Below, piece after piece: positions 7,325 to 13,682 of a stretch of DNA of 23,871 nucleotides. The notes beneath the pieces are model-generated. The model searched no databases. It was given only the letters and a program-made list of their open reading frames with translations, and was not told the origin of the DNA. Within the stretch, counting starts at the first letter, position 1, and every line of letters starts with the position of its first letter. Position numbers and translations under genes: made by a program. Origin of the DNA: Bacillota bacterium (GTDB lineage: Bacteria > Bacillota > Clostridia > Oscillospirales > Oscillospiraceae); the NCBI GenBank assembly GCA_023406225.1, contig JAEXWS010000098.1, positions 1 to 23,871 on the forward strand, in the 5' to 3' direction.

Positions 7325-7353
7325 ACACTACAGCTTTAAACGGATAAAGTCAA
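7325..7353 (-). promoter_or_regulatory. Candidate promoter of the second ABC operon
   Basis: TTGACT (7353-7348) and TAGTGT (7330-7325) are separated by 17 bp on the minus strand. The -35 is five of six to consensus but the -10 is poor (three of six). It would start transcription near 7318, about 47 nt before the leader ORF. Confidence 0.5.
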
Positions 7354-7453
7354 TCGTCATTTTTCACAAAAAACGCAAAGAAACAGGGCAAAAAAATCCC
7401 CCTTTCAATTTTTGTTGTTTTCGGCCTATTCACCAAACCCTTCGTCGAACCGC

Positions 7454-7490
7454 AAAAAAGAGAGAGCATCCGATTTAAGCTGCGCTCTCT
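7454..7490 (-). terminator. Terminator behind the AbrB-family remnant
   Basis: AGAGAGC (7461-7467) and GCTCTCT (7484-7490) form a stem with a 16-nt loop. On the minus strand it is followed by CTTTTTTG, and on the plus strand by TTTTATAT, so it could work both ways. It separates the AbrB remnant from the ABC operon leader. Confidence 0.6.
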
Positions 7491-7508
7491 TTTATATTGC
7501 CTATGGTC

Positions 7509-7695
7509 CTATTTTAATTCTTTAATGCAGGCATCGCAAAGATAACAGCCTGGCTTGAGTTCTTTTAAATCCTCTGTTGCTCCGCATTTCAAGGCTGTTT
7601 TTTTCGTCTATATCAAAAGCTTGCCTTGTCTCAATCGGAAGCACCACACGCCCCAGCTCGTCCACTTTTCTGATGATGCCGGTTGATTTGACCAT
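7509..7695 (-). pseudogene. AbrB/SpoVT-type transition-state regulator remnant, internal deletion and frameshift
   Basis: From ATG 7695 the minus strand encodes a typical AbrB DNA-binding start, KSTGIIRKVDELGRVVLPIE, through EKNSLE (residue 36). There the frame goes wrong and stops at 7522 after 57 codons. In another frame the expected C-terminal end of the family appears: CGATEDLKELKPG, then CYLCDACIKELK, stopping at 7509. The missing middle corresponds to roughly 20 residues that normally join the beta-barrel to the Cys-rich tail, so an internal deletion that is not a multiple of three is the simplest explanation. AbrB-type proteins are dimeric promoter-binding regulators; this copy should be non-functional unless the short 57-residue product, which keeps the swapped-hairpin motif, still binds. 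Confidence 0.8.
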
Positions 7696-7732
7696 GTTTC
7701 TCTTGTTGGCACATATTTTTGTGAAGTGTAAC

Positions 7733-7762
7733 CCCTATTTAGGGACTTTTCCTCTAATAGAG
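7733..7762. promoter_or_regulatory. Two small dyads upstream of the XRE regulator
   Basis: CCCTA-TT-TAGGG (7733-7744) and CTCTA-A-TAGAG (7752-7762) lie in tandem about 70-100 bp before the XRE-family gene and just behind the start of the AbrB remnant. Their size and position suit operators for an HTH regulator. Binding is an inference. Confidence 0.35.
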
Positions 7763-7830
7763 CATTTCACGGTATTTAAATAAATTGTATGCTGTTGGTA
7801 GAAAATATCCCTGGATAGGCGGTGATGTTT

Positions 7831-8154
7831 ATGGATGCCAAAAGCCTTGGTAAGAAACTAAGGTCTTATAGAGCCAAGTGTGGTTGGAGCCTAAAAGATT
7901 GTGCGGAAAAAATTGGCATCAGCACACGGTATCTGGCCGATATTGAACGTGGCGACAAAGTACCGAAGCTGGAAACGTTCATTCTGATACTCAATACGCT
8001 GACTGCATCGGCTGACGACGTTCTTCAAGACAGCTTGATTGTAGGTTACGAAGCCAAGAGCAACGATATTGCTCGAAAACTACAAGCCCTTGATGTTACC
8101 AAAAGAAAACAAGCATTGGATATCTTTGAAAGTGTCATTTCTTCTCTGCAATAA
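7831..8154 (+). CDS. XRE-family helix-turn-helix transcriptional regulator
   Basis: A small cytoplasmic DNA-binding protein of 107 residues. Residues 5-60 form a Cro/C1-type five-helix domain: LGKKLRSYRAKCGWSLKDCAEKIGIS, then TRYLADIERGDKVPKLETF, including the conserved IERG turn. The C-terminal 45 residues are a charged, helical tail likely used for dimerisation. ATG 7831 is chosen because AGGCGG lies eight bases upstream; ATG 7825 and GTG 7822 sit too close to it. Its base composition is clearly more AT-rich than the flanking genes, as is its spacer, suggesting acquisition by transfer. It ends in a strong terminator and is alone in its transcript. The target is not known; self-regulation through the dyads upstream is plausible. 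Confidence 0.9.
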   Translation: MDAKSLGKKLRSYRAKCGWSLKDCAEKIGISTRYLADIERGDKVPKLETFILILNTLTASADDVLQDSLIVGYEAKSNDIARKLQALDVTKRKQALDIFESVISSLQ

Positions 8155-8192
8155 AAGCCTTTGAGTATCAGAACTCAAAGGCTTTTGTTTTG
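8153..8192 (+). terminator. Terminator of the XRE-family gene
   Basis: A perfect 14-bp stem, AAAAGCCTTTGAGT / ACTCAAAGGCTTTT with a 6-nt loop, overlaps the stop codon and continues into TTTTGTTTT. It is strong on the plus strand and also A/T-flanked on the other side. Confidence 0.92.
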
Positions 8193-8295
8193 GATATTTT
8201 TAGATTGGCGCTTTTCTTCGTGTCCATTCCTCCAAATGATTTTCTATACTTGCGTCTGCTTTGAAAATCCGTAAAGGGACGCGAAAAACCCGCCG

Positions 8296-8324
8296 TTGAC
8301 AATTGAAAAGCAGGGTGCTATATT
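8296..8324 (+). promoter_or_regulatory. Promoter of pyrG
   Basis: TTGACA (8296-8301) and TATATT (8319-8324) are separated by 17 bp. This predicts transcription from about 8331, leaving a leader of about 190 nt before the pyrG start. Confidence 0.85.
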
Positions 8325-8330
8325 GGGAAA

Positions 8331-8521
8331 GTATTTTGGAAACGCTTTGAGCGGCGGTTTGCGGCGGCGCCGCAAAACGACAAGTGAACAAACGGCAACA
8401 CCGCGGATCGCAGCTGAAAGTCCCGAAAGAAAGGGATCTTCAGCCGCAAAAGCATCCGGCGGTGTATTTTTTTGTTTTAAGCGTGCCATTCTTTCAAATG
8501 GGGAAAGGTCAGGTGAGGCAA
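8331..8521 (+). promoter_or_regulatory. Structured pyrG leader with attenuator-like terminator
   Basis: The leader contains a perfect 8-bp hairpin TTTGCGGC-GGC-GCCGCAAA near 8359-8378. It then has a long nested hairpin: outer arms ACACCGC-GGAT (8398-8408) and ATCC-G-GCGGTGT (8454-8465), inner arms around CTGAA/TTCAG and TCCC/GGGA. The outer stem is followed directly by ATTTTTTT (8466-8473), which makes it a plausible intrinsic terminator. Because it stands between promoter and coding region, readthrough should be regulated or incomplete. The known Bacillus pyrG mechanism needs a GGGC transcript start; here the sequence after the -10 is GGGAAAG, so that mechanism is not evident. Confidence 0.6.
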
Positions 8522-10117
8522 TTGCCTACAAAGTACGTGTTCGTCACAGGCGGCGTGGTTTCCGGGCTGGGCAAGGGGATCTGCGCGGCGTCTCTGGGCA
8601 GGCTTTTGAAGCAGCGGGGCCTGCGGGTCCGCAACCAGAAATTCGATCCTTATATCAATGTGGACCCGGGCACCATGAGCCCCTATCAGCACGGCGAGGT
8701 GTTCGTCACCGACGACGGCGCGGAGACGGACCTGGACCTGGGGCATTACGAGCGGTTCGTGGATGAGGACCTCTCCGGAAACAGCTCCATCTCCTCCGGC
8801 AAGATCTATTGGTCCGTGCTGAACCGGGAGCGCCGGGGGGACTATCTGGGCGCCACCGTCCAGATCATCCCCCACATCACCAATGAGATCAAAAGCCGGG
8901 TCTACGCCATGGCCGGCGAGGACGTGGATGTGGTCATCACCGAGATCGGCGGCACCGTGGGCGACATTGAGAGCCAGCCCTTTCTGGAGGCCATCCGCCA
9001 GGTGGCGGCGGAGCGGCCCCGCGGGGACGTGGTGTTTATCCACGTGCCCCTCGTCGTCCAGCTCCCTGGCAGCGGCGAACTGAAGAGCAAGCCCACCCAG
9101 CACTCCGTGAAGGAGCTGCTGTCCCTGGGCATCCAGCCGGACATCCTGGTGTGCCGGTGCGGCGCCGGCCTCTCCGACGAGGTGAAAAAGAAGATCGCCC
9201 TCTTCTGCAACGTCCAGCCGGACTGCGTCATCCAGAACGTCACGGCGGAGACGCTGTACGAGGTGCCTCTGCTCATGGCGAAGGAGGGGCTGGACGAGGT
9301 GGTGTGCCGGAAGCTGGGCCTCATCACCCACCAGCCGGACCTGCGGGAGTGGAGCGCTATGGTCCTGCGGGAGAAGAGCGCCCGGAAGAGGGTATGCATC
9401 GCCCTGGTGGGAAAGTACACCCAGCTCCACGACGCCTACCTCTCCGTGGTGGAATCCCTGAACCACGCGGGCACCGCCAACGACGCGGTGGTGGACATCC
9501 GCTGGGTGGACTCCGAATCCCTGACGGAGCAGAACGCGGCGCAGGCGCTGTCCGGCTGCTCCGGGGTGCTGGTGCCCGGCGGCTTCGGGGACCGGGGCAT
9601 CGAGGGCATGATCGCGGCGGTCCGGTACGCCCGGGAGAACGGCGTGCCCTATTTCGGCATCTGCCTGGGGATGCAGATGGCGGTGGTCGAGTTCGCCCGC
9701 CATGTGCTGGGCTGGGCCGACGCGAACTCCTCCGAGTTTTCGGAGAACACGGATCACCCGGTCATCGGCCTCATGCCGGACCAGGTGAACGTGACGGAGA
9801 AGGGCGGCACCATGCGCCTGGGCAGATACCCCTGCCTGCTGCGGGAGGGCACGAGGAGCCGGGCGCTGTACGGCGCGCCGGAGATCTCCGAGCGCCACCG
9901 CCACCGCTATGAGTTCAACAACGTCTTCCGGGAGGCGCTGGAGGCCGAGGGCATGGTCCTGGCGGGACTGTCCCCCAGCGGGCGGCTGGTGGAGATCGTG
10001 GAGCTGCCGGACCACCCCTGGTTCGTGGGGGCCCAGTTCCATCCGGAGTTCAAAAGCCGCCCCGACCGGCCCCACCCGCTGTTTTACGGGTTCGTGAAGG
10101 CGGCGGCGGAGCAGTGA
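8522..10117 (+). CDS. pyrG: CTP synthase (glutamine-hydrolysing)
   Basis: Makes CTP from UTP using ATP and glutamine, the last step of de novo pyrimidine nucleotide synthesis, in the cytoplasm as a tetramer. The 531-residue length is normal. The synthase domain opens with the P-loop region GGVVSGLGKG (10-19) and holds family blocks such as DPYINVDPGTMSPYQHGEVFV and GTVGDIESQPFLEA. The glutaminase domain has the nucleophile Cys381 in GICLGMQ, with His507 and Glu509 in FHPEF. The start is placed at TTG 8522: AGGTGA lies five bases upstream, and translation gives MPTKYVFVTGG, matching the family N-terminus. An ATG at 8498 and GTG at 8513 are in frame but fit the family less well. It is preceded by its own promoter and a terminator-bearing leader. 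Confidence 0.97.
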   Translation: MPTKYVFVTGGVVSGLGKGICAASLGRLLKQRGLRVRNQKFDPYINVDPGTMSPYQHGEVFVTDDGAETDLDLGHYERFVDEDLSGNSSISSGKIYWSVLNRERRGDYLGATVQIIPHITNEIKSRVYAMAGEDVDVVITEIGGTVGDIESQPFLEAIRQVAAERPRGDVVFIHVPLVVQLPGSGELKSKPTQHSVKELLSLGIQPDILVCRCGAGLSDEVKKKIALFCNVQPDCVIQNVTAETLYEVPLLMAKEGLDEVVCRKLGLITHQPDLREWSAMVLREKSARKRVCIALVGKYTQLHDAYLSVVESLNHAGTANDAVVDIRWVDSESLTEQNAAQALSGCSGVLVPGGFGDRGIEGMIAAVRYARENGVPYFGICLGMQMAVVEFARHVLGWADANSSEFSENTDHPVIGLMPDQVNVTEKGGTMRLGRYPCLLREGTRSRALYGAPEISERHRHRYEFNNVFREALEAEGMVLAGLSPSGRLVEIVELPDHPWFVGAQFHPEFKSRPDRPHPLFYGFVKAAAEQ

Positions 10118-10201
10118 GAAAGCCGCCCCGGGCCCCTGAGGGCGCGGGAGAAGGCGGCCCGTCCGCAAGTTCCCTGTTTCAAAAAAGAAGGAGGCCCTCC
10201 T

Positions 10202-11275
10202 ATGGATCATTTTGAAAAGATCGCCGCCCATCTGGCGTCCCGCGGCCTGGACGGCATGCTCCTCACCGGTGAGGCCAACCGCTTCTACGGTTCCGGCTTT
10301 CACTCCGCGGGGGGTGACGGCGCGGCCCTGGTCACCCCCGGCAAGTGCTATTACTTCACGGATTCCCGCTATACCGAGGCCGCGGGGCGCTGCGTCCAGG
10401 GCGCGGAGCTGCGGGAGGTGGGAGCGGGCCGGGGCTATCCCGCCCTGGTGGCGGAGGCGGCCGCGGAGCGGAACATCCGCCGCCTGGGCTTTGAGGACGC
10501 GTATATGACCGTCCGGGAGCACGCGGCCTATTGCAGGGCCCTGCCCTGCGAGTTGGTCCCCGCCGCCGATCTGCTGGCGGAGCTGAGAAGCGTGAAGGAC
10601 GAGGAGGAGCTGGCGGCCATGACCGCCGCCCAGCGCATCGCGGAGCGGGCCCTGGACGAGATATTGAAGGAGATCCGCCCCGGCGTCACGGAAAAGGAGA
10701 TCGCCGCCCGTCTCCAGTACCTGATGCTCCACTTCGGCGCGTCGGACATGTCCTTCGACCCCATCGTGGTCTCCGGACCCAACGGCAGCCTGCCCCACGG
10801 GGTCCCCTCGGAGCGGGAGGTCCGGGCCGGGGAGTTCGTCACCATGGACTTTGGCTGCGTCTACCGGGGCTACTGCTCCGACATGACCCGCACCGTGGCG
10901 GTGGGCTTTGCCACCGACGAGATGCGCGCGGTGTATGAGACTGTTTTGGAGGCCCAGAAGGCGGGCGTTGCCGCCGCCCGGGCGGGCGTCACGGGCCGGG
11001 AGGTGGACGGCGCGGCCCGGGCCGTCATCGCCGCCGCGGGCTACGGCGCTTATTTCGGCCACAGCTTCGGCCACGGCGTGGGCGTGGAGATCCACGAGGC
11101 GCCAAACGCCTCCCCCATGAACGACAAGCCCCTGCCCGCCGGGGCGGTCATCTCCGCCGAGCCGGGGATCTACCTGCCCGGAAAGCTGGGCGTGCGCATC
11201 GAGGACGTGATCGTTTTGACGGAGGAGGGCTGCCGGGACCTGACCCTGGCCCCCAAGGACCTGCTCATCTTATAG
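10202..11275 (+). CDS. M24 family Xaa-Pro peptidase (aminopeptidase P/prolidase-like)
   Basis: Cytoplasmic metallopeptidase expected to remove residues before proline in small peptides. The 357-residue protein has the creatinase N-terminal domain (residues 1-130) and the pita-bread catalytic domain. All five metal ligands are present: Asp216 in MDFG, Asp227 in YCSDMTRT, His291 in GHSFGHGVG, Glu320 in SAEPGIY and Glu334 in VRIEDV; catalytic His199 lies in LPHG. The ATG has AGGAGG seven bases upstream. It follows pyrG by 84 bp without a clear U-tract terminator, so it may share its transcript, and is followed at 19 bp by a TipAS-like gene. Confidence 0.95.
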   Translation: MDHFEKIAAHLASRGLDGMLLTGEANRFYGSGFHSAGGDGAALVTPGKCYYFTDSRYTEAAGRCVQGAELREVGAGRGYPALVAEAAAERNIRRLGFEDAYMTVREHAAYCRALPCELVPAADLLAELRSVKDEEELAAMTAAQRIAERALDEILKEIRPGVTEKEIAARLQYLMLHFGASDMSFDPIVVSGPNGSLPHGVPSEREVRAGEFVTMDFGCVYRGYCSDMTRTVAVGFATDEMRAVYETVLEAQKAGVAAARAGVTGREVDGAARAVIAAAGYGAYFGHSFGHGVGVEIHEAPNASPMNDKPLPAGAVISAEPGIYLPGKLGVRIEDVIVLTEEGCRDLTLAPKDLLIL

Positions 11276-11294
11276 GAGACGGAGGACATCTTAC

Positions 11295-11585
11295 ATGCCG
11301 AACTATATCGGCGCCAGCCCCGAACAGGGGGAGGAGGACGCCATTTTGACCGCCTTTGCCGCCGCGGCGGCGGGGGACCCCGCCGGCCCGGAGGCCCGCG
11401 CGCTGGTGGAGCGCTGGAGGGACCACCTGGCCCGGTATCACAACGGCTGCGGGGAGGAGAAGCTCCGCCGCCTGGCGGGGCTGTACGGCGCGGACGACCG
11501 CTTCGCCGAGCACCTGGACAGCTACGGCGCGGGGACCGCCCACTTCATGGCTGCCGCGATCGAGGACTATTTGGACCGTTTATGA
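11295..11585 (+). CDS. Stand-alone TipAS-like domain protein
   Basis: A 96-residue soluble, helical protein resembling the C-terminal half of the TipAS antibiotic-recognition domain (PF07739), which in Streptomyces TipAL follows a MerR-type HTH and binds thiopeptides. The matching block is ALVERWRDHLARYHNGCGEE (residues 36-55), then LAGLYGADDRFAEHLDSYG (60-78) and a closing helical segment. Cys52 falls where TipAS has the cysteine that covalently traps thiostrepton. There is no DNA-binding part here. GGAGG is located nine bases before the ATG. It is 19 bp after the Xaa-Pro peptidase gene and ends in a strong terminator, so it is likely co-transcribed with that gene. Domain similarity is recognised by pattern only; ligand and function are unknown. 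Confidence 0.75.
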   Translation: MPNYIGASPEQGEEDAILTAFAAAAAGDPAGPEARALVERWRDHLARYHNGCGEEKLRRLAGLYGADDRFAEHLDSYGAGTAHFMAAAIEDYLDRL

Positions 11586-11617
11586 CGAAAAAGCCGCCAT
11601 TGGGCGGCTTTTTCGTC
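11584..11617 (+). terminator. Bidirectional-looking terminator after the TipAS-like gene
   Basis: A perfect 15-bp stem GACGAAAAAGCCGCC / GGCGGCTTTTTCGTC with a 4-nt loop overlaps the end of the gene. The U tract is inside the 3' arm. It separates the peptidase/TipAS unit from the pyrophosphatase promoter. Confidence 0.9.
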
Positions 11618-11629
11618 ACAGTTTTACGA

Positions 11630-11658
11630 TTGACAACCGGCGGTTTGGGAATCATAAT
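11630..11658 (+). promoter_or_regulatory. Promoter of the pyrophosphatase gene
   Basis: TTGACA (11630-11635) and CATAAT (11653-11658) are 17 bp apart, 46 bp before the pyrophosphatase ATG. It lies directly behind the preceding terminator, so the gene is probably monocistronic. Confidence 0.88.
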
Positions 11659-11703
11659 GGAGAAAAAAGGACGGATGCCCGTCATCCCATGAGAGGAATT
11701 CAT

Positions 11704-13317
11704 ATGGACACCATTTATATCACCGGCCACCGCAACCCGGACACCGACTCCATCGTTTCGGCCATGGCGTACGCGGCGCTGAAAAACGCCCTGGGGGACC
11801 GGCACTGCAAGGCCGCCCGCCTGGGTCAGATCAGCGACGAGACCCAGGCCGTGCTGGACCGCTTCGGCTTCCAGCCGCCCCGGCTGATCGGGGACCTCCG
11901 CACCCAGGTCCGGGACCTGGATTACGACACGCCGCCCACCCTTTCCGCCGCGGCCACCATCAGCCGGGGCTGGCAGACCATGCAGGCCAACAAGATCTCC
12001 GTCATCCCCGTGGCCAATGAGGACGGCACCCTCTTCGGCACCCTCTCCGCCGGGGACGTGGCGGCTTACGACATGGCCTCCGTCCGCAACCCCCGGGTGG
12101 GGGAGGTGCCGGTCTACAACCTCCTCTCCGTGCTGGAGGGCAAGATCTTGAACGAGGGCGGGGAGATGAAGGACGTGATCTCCGGCGAGGTGACCATCGC
12201 CCTGCCCGCCAGCCGGGAAAACCTGCTGTTCTCCGATAAAAGCTGCATCGTCGTCTGCGGCGACCAGCCGGATATGATCCGCCGGGCCCTGGAGATCGGC
12301 GTGGAATGCGTCATCGTCTGTCAGGCGGAGGTAGAGGCGGAGCTGCTGGAAAAGAGCGGAAACACCTGCGTCATCTCCACGCCCTACGACGCCTACCGGG
12401 CGGTGCGGCTCATCTGCCACTCCCTGCCCATCTCCAGCATCTGCAAGAGAACGGGCCTGGTCAGCTTCCATTTGGACGACTATATCGACGACGTGCAGAA
12501 TACGGTGCTGGAGAGCCGGTTCCGGGCCTATCCCATCCTGGACGACGAGGAGCGGGTGGTGGGCACCCTCTCCCGCTACCATCTGCTGCGCCCCCGGCGC
12601 AAGCGGGTGATCCTGATGGATCACAACGAGCGGGCCCAGTCCGTCCGGGGCCTGGAGCAGGCGGAGATTTTGGAGATCGTGGACCATCACCGCCTGGCGG
12701 ATATCGAGACGAAGCACCCGGTCTACGTCCGCAACGAGCCGGTGGGCAGCACCACGACCATCGTGGCGGGCATGTACCAGGAAAAAGGGCTGATGCCCAC
12801 GGCCAAGATGGCGGGCCTCATGGCGGCGGCCATCATCTCGGACACGGTCATGTTCAAGTCTCCCACCTACACCCAGCGGGACGTGGACGTGGCCAACCGC
12901 ATGGCCCGCATCGCCAACGTCTCCCTGGAGGAGCTGGGACAGGCCATCTTCTCCGCCGCCTGCGGCGAGGAGCGGTCCGTGGAGGAGATGCTCCACACGG
13001 ACTATAAGGAATTTCACATCGCGGGCCACAATCTGGCGGTGAGCCAGATCACCTGCATGGACTCCGAGCGCCTTTTGGAGCGCAGGGACGAGTTCCTCCG
13101 GGCCATGGCCGACGTGCGCGTGAAGAAGGGGTTCCACACGGTGATCCTCATGGTCACCGACGTATTGCTGGAGGGCACCCAGCTCCTCTTTGTGGGCGAC
13201 GAGGACACCATCCGGCAGGCCTTCAACGTGAAGAGCTTGGACAACAGCGCCTTTTTGCCCCACATCATGTCCCGCAAAAAGCAGGTCATTCCCATGCTGG
13301 CCGCCCTTTGGGGATAA
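11704..13317 (+). CDS. Manganese-dependent (family II) inorganic pyrophosphatase with CBS and DRTGG domains
   Basis: Hydrolyses pyrophosphate to phosphate, pulling biosynthetic reactions forward. The 537-residue protein has a split DHH domain: GHRNPDTDS with His9, Asp13 and Asp15 at the N-terminus, then DHN at 306-308, DHH at 327-329 and Asp380 as further metal or catalytic residues. The substrate-binding SRKKQ stands at 523-527 in the DHHA2 domain. Between these parts lies the regulatory insert: a CBS domain near 74-125, a DRTGG-type domain near 126-240 and a second CBS domain near 241-296. In characterised clostridial CBS-PPases this insert binds adenine nucleotides, with AMP and ADP inhibiting and ATP activating. 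ATG 11704 has AGAGG seven bases upstream; earlier in-frame starts run through the previous terminator. Confidence 0.96.
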   Translation: MDTIYITGHRNPDTDSIVSAMAYAALKNALGDRHCKAARLGQISDETQAVLDRFGFQPPRLIGDLRTQVRDLDYDTPPTLSAAATISRGWQTMQANKISVIPVANEDGTLFGTLSAGDVAAYDMASVRNPRVGEVPVYNLLSVLEGKILNEGGEMKDVISGEVTIALPASRENLLFSDKSCIVVCGDQPDMIRRALEIGVECVIVCQAEVEAELLEKSGNTCVISTPYDAYRAVRLICHSLPISSICKRTGLVSFHLDDYIDDVQNTVLESRFRAYPILDDEERVVGTLSRYHLLRPRRKRVILMDHNERAQSVRGLEQAEILEIVDHHRLADIETKHPVYVRNEPVGSTTTIVAGMYQEKGLMPTAKMAGLMAAAIISDTVMFKSPTYTQRDVDVANRMARIANVSLEELGQAIFSAACGEERSVEEMLHTDYKEFHIAGHNLAVSQITCMDSERLLERRDEFLRAMADVRVKKGFHTVILMVTDVLLEGTQLLFVGDEDTIRQAFNVKSLDNSAFLPHIMSRKKQVIPMLAALWG

Positions 13318-13322
13318 ACGCG

Positions 13323-13394
13323 GGCGTCCGGGATTCTCCCCGGACGCCGGGAAAACAGGAGGAGGACCGCAAAGCGGTCCTCCTCCTGTTTTCC
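13323..13394. terminator. Tandem terminator hairpins between convergent operons
   Basis: The first hairpin is a perfect 10-bp stem GGCGTCCGGG / CCCGGACGCC (13323-13348). The second has a perfect 21-bp stem with an AAA loop (13350-13394), its arms beginning GGAAAACAGG and ending CCTGTTTTCC. Symmetry and A/T ends suggest it stops transcription from both sides: the pyrophosphatase gene and the ABC-2 operon running towards it. Confidence 0.85.
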
Positions 13395-13584
13395 GGTTCC
13401 ACCGGATGGACAAAACGCCGTTCCTTTTTGACGCGGAAAGCCCGTTCGGTCCCTGCGCCCCGCCGCCAGTCGTGGGAAAGCCGCCGAATTTCCGCCCAAA
13501 GCTTTTCGGCGTGTGCGCACCCCCCATGACCCGAAGCGGTCCTTGGAAAACCGGCCCAAGCGCCTTCCTTTTGGCCGTGCCGCC
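13395..13584. other. Intergenic stretch without recognised features
   Basis: This GC-rich 190-bp spacer lies between the tandem terminators and the end of the ABC-2 operon. No convincing gene, RNA or repeat was seen in it on either strand. Confidence 0.5.
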
Positions 13585-13671
13585 TCACATGAGCAGCGCC
13601 GCGCCCAGCAGCCAAAGGGCGGCGGCCACGTCCTCTGGGACCGGCTGGGGCGCCTGCTTCTCCTGGTCCAT
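13585..13671 (-). CDS. Possible 28-residue membrane micropeptide
   Basis: A short ORF starts 11 bp beyond the ABC-2 permease stop. The product begins MDQEKQAPQPVPEDV and ends in a hydrophobic AAALWLLGAALLM segment, which could form a short membrane helix. GAGGG lies eight bases before the ATG and the codons are GC-rich like its neighbours. Nothing in a known family was recognised. It is short enough to occur by chance. Confidence 0.35.
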   Translation of the reverse strand: MDQEKQAPQPVPEDVAAALWLLGAALLM

Positions 13672-13682
13672 CGGCCCGGCCC

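Noticed and set aside
8325..8340. Bacillus-type pyrG control by reiterative transcription at GGGC
   Set aside because: The bases after the -10 read GGGAAAG, without GGGC at a suitable start position.
8384..8521. An upstream start giving a 577-residue PyrG
   Set aside because: The extra 46 residues cover the terminator-like hairpin and U tract, lack a ribosome site and do not resemble the family N-terminus.
8477..11095. Very long open frame on the minus strand across pyrG and the Xaa-Pro peptidase gene
   Set aside because: It is antisense to two well-supported genes, is rich in His/Gln/Arg/Gly low-complexity sequence, and arises from the GC-rich third codon positions of the real genes.
11545..13527. 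Long minus-strand open frame opposite the pyrophosphatase gene
   Set aside because: Antisense shadow of a complete CBS-PPase; no recognisable domain and low-complexity composition.
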